Source: Protula sp. h YS-2021
Taxonomy: Eukaryota > Annelida > Polychaeta > Sabellida > Serpulidae
Reading direction: 5' to 3'
Length of the DNA: 64,000 nucleotides
Assembly (NCBI GenBank): GCA_949752745.1
Contig: OX457031.1
Location: 8,035,328 to 8,099,327 of the forward strand
Shown here: one piece after another, positions 21,848-35,200 of the stretch
Numbering within the stretch: the first letter of the stretch is position 1
Layout: every line of letters starts with the position of its first letter
Position numbers and translations under genes: made by a program
Notes under the pieces: model-generated
Seen by the model: the letters and a program-made list of their open reading frames with translations, nothing else
Told to the model about the DNA's origin: nothing
Databases searched by the model: none

Positions 21848-22711
21848 GTATGAGCACATACATTTAACCGACAGATCGAACAAGAAAAGATAAATTGAAA
21901 TGGTTTGGACAAAGGCTAAGTTTACATTACTTAAATGTGAATATGACATGCATATAGCAAAAAAAATATAGCGTAACAGTGCCGTACGCCGTAAGGACTT
22001 AACTTAACAAAGCACAGCTTGGCAATAGTAACATCTCAAATACACCATGAAACCCAAACCAGCTAGGGTAGTTGTAGTGAGTTTATCCATTTCATTTTAA
22101 CAGAAACAATTACTTTCCATGACGGCGTTTTAAGACGTTTGCACCTAAAACTTTCGCATAGTTTGCCCGCAGCTCGAGTGATGTATTAGTGTCATGCATT
22201 TGAAGTCCAGCCCCCTGGGTCTTGATAACCGGTTGGCAAGCCACAAGCCAAGGCAAAGATGGATCCATCTAGTCTCAAACAGTGGCCGCTGTATTGTTTC
22301 GAATCGTTACCCTCTTGCTGCAGCTGAGAAGCCAGTGTGTGTGAGAAAGCGCTGTGTGTGAGGTATTGTGGATTCTCCTGATTTGTGCGAAAACAGGGGA
22401 GCTGAAGGTGGTTGTTTAGCTAACACCAGGGATTTGAGGAGTGCTGTAATGGGGCATGGGTCATGGGGCATCGATGAAAGGCAGCAGAGTAATAGTTCCC
22501 TGGAAAATGTTTGCATGGTCTTGGTGTGCAAAGACGTCTTTCCATCAAAAGTGAAATCTCGGCGGCACAGATCTCGCCCACAACAATGGGATGTCTGTGT
22601 TTTTGTAAGCAAAGTCGCTTTACGTGCAAATGTAAAGAAACGTACTAAAAACACAAATTAAAGCTCTCAGCGAGATCAAGGTACTTGTATAAGTTAATTA
22701 AAATATCTATT
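21848..22711. other. Intron or intergenic DNA, no gene recognised
   Basis: Overlapping frames at 22307-22661 on both strands are open but carry no known motif, and neither has a supporting splice context. Confidence 0.4.
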
Positions 22712-23094
22712 GCTATTGCTTTTGTTTTTGAACTGTCCCTTTCGTAACCTCAATGCCGTTCAACACACTGGCAAAATGATAATCGCTTGTTTGGAGAGTA
22801 TGGTAAAACTCAAGATGAAGGTATTTTACGTCCGGCATGTAACAGCGAATAGAGGGGGCGAGTGCGCGCGCGCGAGGTAAGCAGCATATCTTTCGTGGTT
22901 GCTGGATTTGCTGTGTATCCGAAAAATTGACAAAAACCAAGAGATGAACGAATATATGCTGAGCGGGTACTTGGAACTAAAGCGGCTTGTTTGTCTGACT
23001 GCCACTTCAGGTCAAGTTTTACTTCTTGCTGTACCACTGCTGTAACAAAAAGTTTAAAGCGTGATGAGAAGGCGGGGAGCGCAGAAGTCCACAC
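22712..23094 (-). pseudogene. Tyrosine-recombinase N-terminal domain remnant
   Basis: 'LVPSTRSAYIRSSLGFCQFF' is a core-binding-type helix found at the start of DIRS/Ngaro recombinases. After a frame change, 'YMPDVKYLHLEF' and 'FASVLNGIEVTKGT' follow, as in that family just before the catalytic domain. The catalytic R...HxxR...Y part is missing. The frame ends near 22712. Confidence 0.6.
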
Positions 23095-23114
23095 GCGTTA
23101 GGGCGTAGGCTGCG

Positions 23115-23556
23115 ACCGGGAGGTGATCAAATCGGCTCAGGTATCCGCAAGCAGATTAGCACGGGTATTAATACACACCACTATAAGTCGTAAGTTGTAT
23201 GTAGCGCATATAATACGGAGCGCTGTCAAACTGTTCGAGACACACGTGTTACGAATGGAGCCCTTATTAATAGTAAATAAGGCTGCTTTGTTATCTGTTC
23301 ATACAATGATTTTGCGGCTACGCCACAGGTGTTTTCTTCGTTCAGTAGCTAACAAAATCATTGCAAATTCCTTAACAGTAATATGAATATGGGCAAGTGC
23401 GGGGCCATCTGTTGCCCAGTGGGTATATAGCCAGTCAGTAATAACATTGCGAAAGATGAGAGAAGCACCGGCCCCAGACACACTGGAGTGGGAAACGACT
23501 GTGTGCAGATTCGGCCTCAGCTCTGTCCAGGAAGCAGGAAGTGAAGCGTAGAGCAT
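23115..23556 (-). pseudogene. RNase H remnant (minus)
   Basis: Contains 'SVSGAGASLIFRNVITDW' (first strands), 'HIHITVKEFAMILLATER' (helix with the catalytic glutamate), then after a stop 'TDNKAALFTINKGS' with the third catalytic aspartate and 'ANLLADT' near the C-terminal catalytic site. The order agrees with RNase H of tyrosine-recombinase retrotransposons and it continues straight into the recombinase domain. Confidence 0.7.
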
Positions 23557-24120
23557 TTGAAGTTCTCTGCGGAGATCAGCTGTAGCATAGACATTTTATC
23601 AATAAAACGACACAGTCTCATTGCATGAACAAAACGAGCTATCAAACAAAGCTTATCGATTAGTGACTGAAGGTCTCGCTTCGTGACCCTAATGGCCTTA
23701 GTCCCAGAGGGCAACTTTTCACTTAACTTATCGGTGGGGTTTCCGCTGCCGTTTCTATGATAACACCAAGGAATGCCAGGCGGGTGGTGGGTGGAACATA
23801 TTTTTCCCAGCTGATTGCGAAACCCAGGGCTACCAGGCTGTGAATTAGAACCCACGTAGAGCCTACGTAGAGCCGTTTCATCAATGAAACATATTACGCA
23901 TCTATGCCCAGGCGGCCTACAGACACCCGCGTTAAGCGATGGAAAATACCGACACTCAGAGATGCACCGAACGGTAGACGGATGTCCACATGTCTACAAG
24001 GTAGGTATCATGTGTTTCACCCTCAGAACGCCAACATAAGCCAGCCAGTTCCTGGGAGTGGTCACTGCGGAACTTGCCTGCATGCAGATTTGAGGTCAAC
24101 TTTGGCTATATAAAAACCGT
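23517..24120 (-). pseudogene. Reverse-transcriptase remnant (minus)
   Basis: Minus-strand pieces in several frames: 'AKVDLKSACRQVP' (finger/palm start with the first catalytic aspartate), 'IRLPFGASLSVGIFHRL' (the LPFG motif), 'VICFIDETALRR' in the place of the catalytic Y-x-D-D box, and 'LAFLGVIIETAAETPP'. After that 'KRDLQSLIDKL' marks the connection to RNase H. Stops and frame changes are frequent, so it is inactive. Confidence 0.7.
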
Positions 24121-24727
24121 TTTTTACCATAGACACAGCTGTATCAACAGAAACAAAAGTTTATGTACAGTTGCATAGACATTAACAGATTATGCGATCT
24201 TATGCGATAGGCTGGGAATAGTCATGAATCAGGCGTGTTGTATCTCCATCTTTCGATACCGCTCCTAAAGGAGACACTATGTGTGGGCGGGTAACGACCT
24301 AATTCAATTTGTTTCGTATAGCACGATCTACTTGTGTGCGGTAAGTAACACTTGTCGATTTGTTGTTACACTGAAAAGCTGCCTCAGACACTGAGATTTC
24401 GTCTATAATGTTAAAACCATTTCATAATACCGTTGATCAGAAAGTCGCGATCCGGGTCATTAGCAAGAAATCGTCTCCAGTTATCAATTGTATCTTTTAG
24501 AGTACTCGTTCTGACACAGCTTTATCATGCGTGCTTGTGCTCTGGGTGATTCTGAAAACGGTGAGGGCATACATGAGGGAAGTGTCAAAAGGCGCGATCA
24601 CAGCCTTTTAGTAGATTGAAATTGAGGCAGATTTCCTTTCCGGTTTGAGGATCGGTCGGATTGTGGTCCCGTTGTGTGTACTTCTGGGTATTCTAAGTGT
24701 GTAAAAATTCAGAAATTCATGAGCTCG

Positions 24728-24958
24728 TTATCCGGATCCCCCTACTTGAGTGCCCCTGGAAAATGTGAAACGAATTACACGGCTAATAGCGAACACATCT
24801 ACGATTTTCTGACCGTTTGGTGCGTATTCCTGAATATCCGCGATTGCTGAGAATTCTCCTCTTTCAATTAGGGCTTCCTGAATCTTACGGTGGCCCCGTA
24901 TCCACTGTGGTAGCGCCGTGTTTTCCGGGGCAATTTTGCGCGAGGAAGACACAAGCAA
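24728..24958 (-). pseudogene. Gag-like fragment of the minus-strand element
   Basis: A 76-codon minus frame with 'LPQWIRGHRKIQEALIER', 'ADIQEYAPNGQKIVDVF' and 'ISRVIRF'. The spacing of aromatic and hydrophobic residues resembles the capsid-like protein that precedes RT in DIRS/Ngaro elements. Its position upstream of the RT is right. Support comes mainly from context. Confidence 0.4.
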
Positions 24959-25000
24959 CTTTTGATCACCCCAAATGACAACACTTCCCGCTCCTGGCCT

Positions 25001-26355
<1,355 letters not shown>

Positions 26356-26880
26356 GGTGGTGACTGCAGAGTAAACCCGCTGTAAGACCAGCCAAGTGGG
26401 GAGGTGACTGCACAGTAAACCCCGCTGTAAGACCAGCCAAGTGGGGAGGTGACTGCAGAGTAAATTCCGCTGTTAGACCAGCCAAGTGGGGAGGTGACTG
26501 CAGAGTAAACCCCGCTGTAAGACCAGCCAAGTGGGGAGGTGACTGCAGAGTAAACCCCGCTGTAAGACCAGCCAAGCGACGGGTTGACTACAGAGTAAAC
26601 CCGCTGTAAGACCAGCCAAGTGGGGAGGTGACTGCAGAGTAAACCCCGCTGTAAGACCAGCCAAGCGGGGAGGTGACTGCAGAGTAAACACCGCAGTAAG
26701 ACCAGCCAAGTGGGGAGGTGACTGCAGAGTAAACACCGCAGTAAGACCAGCCAAGCGGTGGGTTGACTACAGAGTAAACCCCGCTGTAAGACCAGCCAAG
26801 TGGTGAGGTGACTGCATAGTAAAACCCGCTGTAAGACCAGTCAAGCGGGAATTTGGCAGCACAGTAAACCGCTATGTGAG
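26356..26880. repeat. Minisatellite, 45-bp unit, about 11 copies
   Basis: 'gaggtgactgcagagtaaac' recurs every 45 bases (26401, 26446, 26491 and so on). The minus strand remains open as a 15-residue peptide repeat containing 'LAGLTAGFTLQSPPH'. No start context or splice site suggests that it is translated. Confidence 0.95.
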
Positions 26881-28428
26881 AGCAGCAACAGGACGCTCTG
26901 GAAAAATAAAGCCGTCCGGTGTGAAGGCCTGCAGCAGTTAGCAGATCCAGGAGTGTACCCGGCGCCCGCCCACCCTTTGGTCTTATGTGTTATTGGTAAA
27001 AAATGCGACCCTTTAGCAAAATCATGGATATGCCACTGTTGAAATCGACTTGTGTTTACGGCATATGATCTTCTAAAATAAATAAGAGAGGAGTTGTGGT
27101 ATGATTTGTTTACACAATGAAAAGAGTATTCCTGGTTCATTGCTCCCGTTCCGCATTCAATGACTGACGCTGCGTCCCGCGGCAGTAGGCAAGCATCCAG
27201 AGTCACCGGACGACCCGAGCTTGTAAATCGCTGCTTCCCACCGAGAAATATATGCGCTGAACTTGTAATCAACAGCTTTCTTTCCATATATCTCCAAACT
27301 CTTGGATACTGAAAGCTGTGTTTTCGTTGTTTTTTTCTCGCAGAGACCAAATCTCTCATCCGTGTTCGTTTACCCTAGGCCGGAATGGACCTTGGACGAC
27401 CCCGTAATGTTTACTTAAGGCGGCCTTTAGTTAGTACAGGACAGCGGTACGCTTATCACGCATCTCACGGCAAAACCACGATGTTATTAACACGGTGCAA
27501 CCCCGGTACCGGTCCATATCGCACATGGAACCGCGTTATGAATTCCAACAACTGTTAATAATCGCATTTGAGGTGTCGTTCGTTATAAAGAATAAATAAT
27601 AATCTGGGATCACTCCGGAAATCGGACCACAATACGTCAGTCACGCTCGTGGTCATATTTCAGGGGGGGGGGGTGTAAAAAGCAATAATTATAACAATAC
27701 CGTACCTGTGAAGGGGGGGGGGTCGCACGCCCCCTCCCCCTGGTAGTAGAAAGAAGCCCAGCCTCAAAGAAAATATAGAAACAAACAAACAGAGTAAAAT
27801 CCTTAGCTCTTATCCAGCAGGAAAATTCCCTTAACTGCACTCTCGGATAACAGTGGTGACCTCCCCCCCGATCCTCCTTTTAAAACACCGAGCTAGGTTT
27901 AACCCCCCCCCCCCAACCCGGAAAAATAATATAAACAAATCCAAACAGATATTCGCATATCGGAAAATTTTCACAGTAAATCGATAAATGTCTGAAAAAG
28001 CCCCCCACCCCACCCTCAAGAAAAAAAAATCGAAAAACATTTGAAAAGTTCCCATACATTAGTTAGGAGTACTACCTGCTTAGATATAGGATTTTTTCCA
28101 GGGGACTTTTTTCTTACTGGGATTCCTCTTCACCTATCTCCCTCTCTCTCTCTCTCTAACTCTGTCTCTTTCTCTGCTCGTCCTCCCTCAAGCTCCCCAA
28201 TTCCTCCCTCTCCCCTCAGTCTCCTCAATTCCTCCCTCTCCCCTCTCGTCCTCTCTCTTTTCCTCTTCTTCTATTTCAGTAACATCATGGGGTACACCTG
28301 GAATATATAAGGAAGTGGATTACTTTGGAAAAATTAATTGTCCAAAACGTTAACTCACTTCCCGTTTAATAGTGATATCACAAAGTCATTGAAGAAATTG
28401 TTAAAAAGCTTTTCATTTAAAACTTGTT

Positions 28429-28463
<35 letters not shown>

Positions 28464-28790
28464 GCACTTCATTGCTTTTAGCAAACAGTTAATCACAGGA
28501 GTGTGCTTCCACAAAACAACTCCTCAAGCCAAGTAAGTTCTAATATTTCGCAATCTATTTCTAATGTAAAGTTCGTTTGTTTCAGAAAACAATCCTTCCG
28601 TGTTGTGAACATTTTAGTGAAAAAGGAGCAATTTAATGTTGAAAGTGTATTTCCCACGTGCAAATCGGACCTTTATAGTCGTTTCGGAAGTTTTCGCCTT
28701 TTCTTCTCCTTTTGTCTTCTCTTTTTCCGTTGGAAGGCTCCAGGAAACTCTCGCACTGTTTGATGGAGGAAAACGAAATTTGGTAGCAGA
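26881..28790. other. Intergenic with C/G and A homopolymers, no gene recognised
   Basis: Contains G/C runs at about 27663-27722, 27866-27913 and 27999-28010, a CT-rich patch (28120-28270) and an A run at 28432-28460. No supported gene was found. Confidence 0.5.
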
Positions 28791-29410
28791 TAATGAGGTC
28801 TCGGTGAATTTGTTTTACCTCTACGGCCAAGATCAAGGTGAAATTGAGGTCAAAATTATTATTTTCTCTACAAAATGGTTTCCAGAAAACTCCCCCCCCC
28901 CTCCCGTTAGCCTTGGAATCAGCGGAGCTTCGTGTTCGACAATCATAAGGTCTCGGCGAAACAGCAAATATTCTGACCTTGACCTTGATCTGACCTCGTG
29001 TACCATAAACGGTAGGGTGACTTATATCGAAGTGGTTAGAAATAGAAAGATTGTGATCTCGTTTTCGGTTCTTTGGGCCTATAAGACGTTACATATGAGG
29101 TACCTCGGTGACCTTGATCTTCTCGGCCATTGAAAAAGAAAAAAGGCGAAGTTGATCATTTTCTCGAAAACGATTAGAAATAGAGCAATTTTAGCTCATT
29201 TTCGACCCTTTGAACCTAAACGACGATACACGAGAGGTTCCTCGGTGACCTTGACCTCGGCCACGGTCAGGTTGAGAAACCGGAAGTTGACCATTATATT
29301 GAAAACGGTTAGAGATTTTGGGCTCATTTTTCACCCGTTGGACCATAACGACGGGAAGGGTAGAAGAACGGTATCTGGGTGACTTTGACCTTTTTGGTCA
29401 TAATGTAATA
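28791..29410. repeat. Dispersed repeat with 'gaccttgacc' words
   Basis: Units of about 115-130 bases containing 'gaaaacggttagaaatag' type text and 'ggtgaccttgacct'. Related text appears in the opposite orientation at 42120-42690. Likely a shared non-coding repeat family. Confidence 0.6.
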
Positions 29411-29544
29411 TGTAATTGTTGCTTCTGCAAGTGGGTCATTACGCTATCTAGGGGAATTCGGCCTAGTTTTTTTTTCTAACTCTAAATAAATAAACTAATA
29501 AATAAATAATTTCCCGTCTTCCTCCTTTTTCATATTAATATAGT

Positions 29545-30195
29545 ACGAGTTATGTTGTTCTAGGTTTGCACGAGCTATAGTGTTGTTATGTTTATGTTGT
29601 ACTCAGGCCCGAGCACGAGTTATAGTGTTGTTATGTTTATGTTACACTGTGGCCCGAGAACGAGTTATAGTGTTGTTATGTTTATGTTACACTGTGGCCC
29701 GAGCACGAGTTATAGTGTTGTTATGTTTATGTTGCACCGTGGCCCGAGCACGAGTTACAGTGTTGTTATGTTTATGTTGCACTGTGGCCCGAGCACGAGT
29801 TATAGTGTTGTTATGTTTGTGTTGCACTGTGGCCCGAGCACGAGTTATAGTGTTGTTATGTTTATGTTACACTGTGGCCCGAGCACGAGTTATAGTGTTG
29901 TTATGTTTATGTTACACTGTGGCCCGAGCACGAGTTATAGTGTTGCTATGTTTATGTTGCACCGTGGCCCGAGCACGAGTTACAGTGTTGTTATGTTTAT
30001 GTTGCACTGTGGCCCGAGCACGAGTTATAGTGTTGTTATGTTTGTGATGCACTGTGGCCCGAGCACGAGTTATAGTGTTGTTATGTTTATGTTGCACTGT
30101 GGCCCGAGCACGAGTTATAGTGTTGTTATGTTTATGTTGCACTCTAGCCCGAGCACGAGTTCTGATATTGTTATGTTTATGTTGCACTCTCACCC
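29545..30195. repeat. Minisatellite, 45-bp unit, about 14 copies
   Basis: 'ggcccgagcacgagttatag' repeats every 45 bases (29651, 29696 and so on). Three frames stay open throughout because the unit is divisible by three. It ends some 80 bases left of the DIRS element. Confidence 0.97.
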
Positions 30196-30307
30196 CATCC
30201 CCGTTTTATCGTAATTAATGTGCCACTAGCCCCTTTCTGGTATCTTTCTTTGTCGCAATAATTGTGTAGAAGATCTTTTTACTTCGCAAAAGCTTTGAAT
30301 TCGCTTA

Positions 30308-30471
30308 TCTCCACTTTTAATGGGTTCCCTTCCAGTAATATTTACCACGCAATATAAAAAGAACTTTTTGAGGTACTGTTCAAGATACTCTAACCCTTCC
30401 ATCCATCCTTCGACCAATCAGAATGCCCGAGACGTCGTCTGCTAGTCTCGTATAAACGACATTCCCTTTTT
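30308..30471 (+). repeat. DIRS left terminal inverted repeat
   Basis: 164 bases that match the reverse complement of 37596-37759 with essentially no differences that I can see, from 'tctccacttttaatggg' to 'cattcccttttt'. Near-identity of the two arms indicates a recent insertion. Confidence 0.95.
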
Positions 30472-31331
30472 GCGTGGCGTCTGTACAACACGCCATTCTG
30501 TGTGCTGCCGGTTTTTTGCAGCAAGGGAACTGGTTTAAGGTGCGAATTGCTTCATTTTTTACTTAATTCACTACCTAATGGATTACTTTATCTATTAATG
30601 TGCTTTGGGATAAATTTATGGAGCCGAAGTGTGTTAATTCGACATCTTGTTCTTCGGTCTGGTTACGTTGAGTTTGCACGATCACGGAGACACTTTCCTA
30701 GTCCCGAGAAGTGCGCCTCTTTCTCCACTTTCTTTCAGATCGAGGAACTTTCCAGTTCCACCTCAGTTCGTCTAGGAGTAGGATCTTTTCAGGCTGCTGG
30801 ACCTAATCAGACTCCAAGCTTTACCAACCAGCTGTGTCATCGCGGAAATGGCCAGTTTTGCTTAAGCTTTGCTCCATGGGTCGCTTCTCAGTCTTCGTTG
30901 AGCAGGTTCCGCAAGTCTGACAGCGTTCTCCGTTTTCTGTGACGTCTGAGGGTCTTTTTCCTTGCCAGGACCGTTTTCCCATTGTTGTCATACGGTCACG
31001 GGTGCGAGAAGACCATTCGGGTCCAACGGGATTTACAACCCGTTACGGTCCTATGGTCTCTGGTTCATCTGAGGCAAGAGAGACCCATATCCAACACGGG
31101 TAGGTCCATTACGGTCCAACCCGTTACGGCCCGGGAACGCTACCGTTCCGGGAAGCATCTCTTTTCGTCATTTCCTTAGACCCAGCGAGTCATTGCGGTG
31201 TTTAAGCGATTGTAAACACAGCTTGGAGGATTAAAGCTTGCAGTTGAAGCAAAGCACTGAGAAATGTAGTATTGTAGGTTGTTTTATACTACATATTCTC
31301 ACCGTTGTTTTTCTCTGCTTGCATTTCAGAT

Positions 31332-33189
31332 ATGACAGAGGCCAGTCTACACTCTCCACCGTTACTGCCTCAGTGTATCCATCCTCCAACTTCGTGTAAC
31401 CCCCACTCCATCTGCGACCGCTGCAGACGGAACATTGGAATACCTCTGTGCGAGCCAGACAGCCCGTGCGGCGAGTGCCAACATCTCACTTCAGAGGATT
31501 GTAAATTCCTGTTACGGAATAGGACCAAGAACGAGCGCAGGAGGGATAAGCGCAAATTCCTTTCGTCGGCTTCGTTTGTTACTCGTGAATTCATTCAGGA
31601 TACCATGAAAAAGGCTAGCTCCGTTATTCTGAGCCAGGTCTCCACCCCCGTACACGTAGACACTGGTGCGGAATCGGAATCCGCTACGCCAGCTTAGAGA
31701 CATAAAAAATCCAAGAGTAAAGGACGTGCATTTTCTGAGACTGTAGCAGAATTGGATATCCCGGAAGGGCAAGAACGGGATCTTCTCCGCGAGGCATGGG
31801 CATCACCTCCTAGAGTGAAACCCATTGGCAGTCCAGGAGGGGCGTTTAAGTCCCCGTCTGAGGAACAAGTGACTTTAACGCATAAGTATACGGGAACAGT
31901 TCTTTCGGCGGTTACAGGCCAGTTAGGCATTCCCCCGCGAGAGGATTTATCCCCCCTCCTCAGCTACAGCGTCTCCCGAGTGAATTTTCAGCGTTCTTGT
32001 CTATGCATCTGCATGAACAGGAGTCGGAGGTGGAAGACGGGGAAGAAGAATCCGAGGGTACGCCAGTACATTCCCGTTTTCATTTACCGTTACGGGCAGT
32101 GGAGCAGGTGCGTTCTCCCGGCCAAGGGCAACGACTTTGGAGAGACCCAGCGGCAGCGGGCAGACGTCCCATCCGTACTCCCTCTCCACCAGACCTTGCC
32201 CCATCGGTTGAGGACGCGGCCCCCTCGAGTTCTGCTTCTACGATTGCACCAGAGGACGTGCCGTTCAGGGATGCCATTCAAGAGATAGCCCGCTTAGTAG
32301 AGGTCTCCTGTGGCTCCCCAAATTTAGATAAGGAGGATCCGCCCATTCGTATGACATCTCAGGCCGCTCCACCACAACAGGACTCCTTCATCGCACTAGC
32401 CACCAGCGAGGGCATTGCTCATGCTGTCACGGTCCGCGCGAAGGAATTCAAGAAGATGGACGCCGGTGAGAGCCGCACATTGTCGCGTTTCCACTTATCT
32501 AAACACTGCCTAGTACGACCAGGCCCATATCGGTCATATCGGTCATATCGGCCATATAGGAGAAAATTCCCCTAGAGGCCCTGGAACAGCCCGTGAAGCG
32601 TACAGTCTGGATGCCCACAGTGCGTAGTGACTCAGGCATTCCATTAGTGGAGAAAGACGCCAAGACCATCGAGGCGTCTTCTCGTCACATCCTGAACATT
32701 ATGTCATTTCAAGATCACGCACTTAAAGCTCTGAAGTCCCGTTGGGAAGAACTTCGCCTTAGTGATCCTGTGTCTTATAAACTGATGGAATGCCTGGCCT
32801 TAGCTACCCGAGACGTGGTCAAACTCTCCACCTTTTTGATGACGTCAATGGTCTACCTACGTAGAGACGCCTTTCTCCAGCACTGCTGGTCTAGTGTCAA
32901 AGGTTTACGGGATCTGCGCCATGCCCCTATCCTGGAAGAACGAGAGCTATTTCCTCCCACCGAGATAGAGAGGGTGAATCAGGAGAGTCGTTCGCTTTCG
33001 CAAGATTATGCCCTGATGTCCAGGATGTCTTGCTCCTCCTTCAAACGCCCACTGAAGAGGAAGAGACCACAGCAGTCCTCACCGGCACAGACTAAGCCGA
33101 GTGCGCAGCCGCAACAGCCCCCTGTCAAGAAACCGAAACCCAGCTCCGGCAGCAAGACAGAGGGTCCGTCTCCACAGTCGTTCAGGTAG
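31332..33189 (+). pseudogene. DIRS gag-like protein, broken
   Basis: Starts at ATG 31332, directly after a pyrimidine-rich tract ending 'catttcag' that looks like a 3' splice site. The N-terminus has a Cys-rich motif (CDRCRR, then CEPDSPCGEC and C) typical of DIRS ORF1. An in-frame TAG stands at 31695-31697, after which the same frame continues ('SETVAELDIPEGQ'). A shift follows near the C run at about 31949-31957, and another near the 9-base 'cggtcatat' triplication (32529-32556). The last part (32560-33189) is a helical domain ending in a Lys/Pro/Gln-rich, nucleic-acid-binding-like tail. Confidence 0.8.
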
Positions 33190-33308
33190 CAACCAATCAA
33201 AGTACCGTCACGAGATTCCCTCATCTCCTGGCGATACTTTAACAAACTTAAAAGACTTGGAAAATTTACTCTTCTTAAATGCCTCCTTGCCCGTAGGAGG
33301 GAGACTAG

Positions 33309-35200
33309 GAAAGTCAGCAATGGGCAGAAATGGGGGCGTCTCGAAGGGTAGTACGTTGGTTAAAGAGAGGTTACTCCCTACCTTTCAAACGAGATCGAAA
33401 CGGGCCCAGGTGCCGTATTCCCCTAACCGCCCATGCGCCAAGACAACTGGTCACCTCTTACCCCAAGGGGTCAGAAAAAGACCGAGCTCTCCAAGAAATG
33501 CTATTAAGCTTGTCACAAAAACAGGCGATAGAGGAAATGCCAGAAAATCAAATGGGCTTTTTCAGCAGGGTTTTTCTGGTCCCCAAGGGTGGAGGCTAGT
33601 AATCGACCTCTCCCCCATAAACGGTTTTCTCCGAGTGGTCATCTTTCAGATGGACACGGCCGAGGTGATAAAAGGGTCATTACGGGAAGAGATGTTGGGT
33701 ACCTCCATAGATCTCTCCGATGCTTACCTCCATATCCCTCTTCACCGCTCGGCAAGGAAGTTCCTAGCCTTTCAAGTAGGGAAAAGACGTTTTTGGTTTC
33801 TGGCACTTCCCTTCGGTCTGGCTACGGCCCCGTACGTTTTTTCCAAGGTTATGAAGGTACTGAAAACATGGGCGCGTCTAGAAGGGATGTTAGCCTTTCA
33901 GTATCTGGACGACTGGTTTCTGGCGAATCAAGACAGGCAGGTAACCGAGAATCATACAATGTCTTTAGTTCGCAAGGCACTAGGGGTAGGTCTAGTAGTA
34001 AACCTAGCCAAGTCCGAACTAACCCCCAAACAGTCCATTACCTTTCTAGGGGAGTTCTGGGATCTGGCAATAGCAAAGGCGTTCCCTACGCCAGAACGCC
34101 GTCAGAGAATTGCGGGTGCCATTCCAGGTATCTCCCCCGGAAAAAAGGTGGGATTACAGGCCATGGAATCCCTTCTTGGCCTGTTAGTGGCAACAGAGAA
34201 GACAGTCCCCCTGGGCCGTCTCCATTACAGGCCATTTCAAAGCCAGGCAAGATGGGCATTGCATCAGGGTCGTTCAGCCGCATCAAAGATGCAAGTTTCA
34301 CAGGTAACCCTACAAGCCCTCCAGTGGTGGTGCGATGTTCTAATTATGTCCGAAGGAATGCCATTTCAGCCCCCCACCCCAGAGATAGAGATTCAGACCG
34401 ATGCATCCCACTCGGGGTGGGGAATTTATTGGAACGGTCAAGTATGGAAAGGCAAATGGCCACCCTGGCTCCAGTCCTACCACATAAACTGGCTGGAACT
34501 TCGGGTAGTCTGGATTGCCCTAACCAAACTGACCAACCAGCTCAGAAGCAAGGCAGTCCTCTTTCGGTTAGACAATTCCACAGCCATAGCTTACCTCAAC
34601 AAGCAGGGGGGTACCAAATCACGGTCCCTGTCCAAACTCGCATTTCAAATTCTTACAAGGGCCAGGGAGGAACAGGTGACCGTCTCCGCCCGTCACCTGG
34701 CCGGGAAACTAAATGTCTTAGCGGACTTAGCTTCCAGACAGGGTCAAGTTATCAACACCGAATGGTGCCTATCCCCTCGGTCCTTTCAGTGGGTGACACA
34801 CCAATCTCCATGGGGTGCCCCGACTCTGGATCTGTTTGCAAACGCTATGACCACGCAACTTCCCCGGTACGTGTCCCCTTGCCCGGACCCAGCAGCGGAC
34901 GCAGTGGACGCCCTCAATTGTCAGTGGCAACGGGACGAGGTACTGTATGCCTTTCCCCCACAAGCAATCTTAGGGCAAGTCCAGCAGAGAGTAATTGAGT
35001 TGAAACCACCGTTCCTATTACTCATTGCCCCATGGACACCGGAAGCCCCATGGTTCGCCCTCCTACTCCATTGCAAGGTAATGAGGTCGATACCGATCCC
35101 ATGCCGCAACGAGTTGCTATCACAACCCCAGTGGCAACACTTCCACTCCTCCCCTCGCTTACTGAACCTCCACCTGTGGTGTCTGACCAGTCCTTTCTGA
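33309..35200 (+). pseudogene. DIRS reverse transcriptase and RNase H
   Basis: Copies element RNA into DNA. The N-terminal fingers ('FFSRVFLVPKGGG') are read in one frame up to 33599 and the rest in another from about 33590 ('WRLVIDLSPINGFL'), so one small indel splits the gene. The palm has 'IDLSDAYLHIPL', 'LPFGLATAPYVFSK' and the catalytic 'YLDDW' at 33902-33916. RNase H follows with 'IQTDASHSGWG' (34391), 'LELR' (34493), 'RLDNSTAIAYLNKQG' (Asp at 34571) and 'HLAGKLNVLADLASR'. The C-terminal region ('QSPWGAPTLDLFAN') is conserved in all three DIRS copies here. All catalytic residues are present. Confidence 0.92.

Larger units (their letters stand above)
22712..25000 (-). mobile_element. Ngaro/DIRS-like retrotransposon remnant (minus)
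   Basis: On the minus strand the gene order is gag-like (24958-24728), reverse transcriptase (24120-23520), RNase H (23556-23110) and the N-terminal domain of a tyrosine recombinase (23094-22712). It differs in sequence from the three plus-strand DIRS copies, so it is a separate family. It is heavily broken, the recombinase catalytic domain is absent, and no terminal repeats were found. Assignment to Ngaro or another DIRS relative is tentative. Confidence 0.7.

Noticed and set aside
22307..22661. Overlapping frames on both strands of about 100 codons
   Set aside because: Both strands are open, neither has a motif or splice sites. Probably chance.
29580..30214. Frames of 155 and 208 codons with regular peptide repeats
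   Set aside because: The 45-bp minisatellite is divisible by three, so several frames stay open on both strands at once, which is not what a single coding sequence would give.
33589..34998. A 469-codon open frame overlapping the DIRS reverse transcriptase
   Set aside because: It is the shadow frame of RT/RNase H: it has no motif of its own, is rich in Ser/Gly/Arg/Pro as expected from an offset reading, and the catalytic motifs are all in the other frame.
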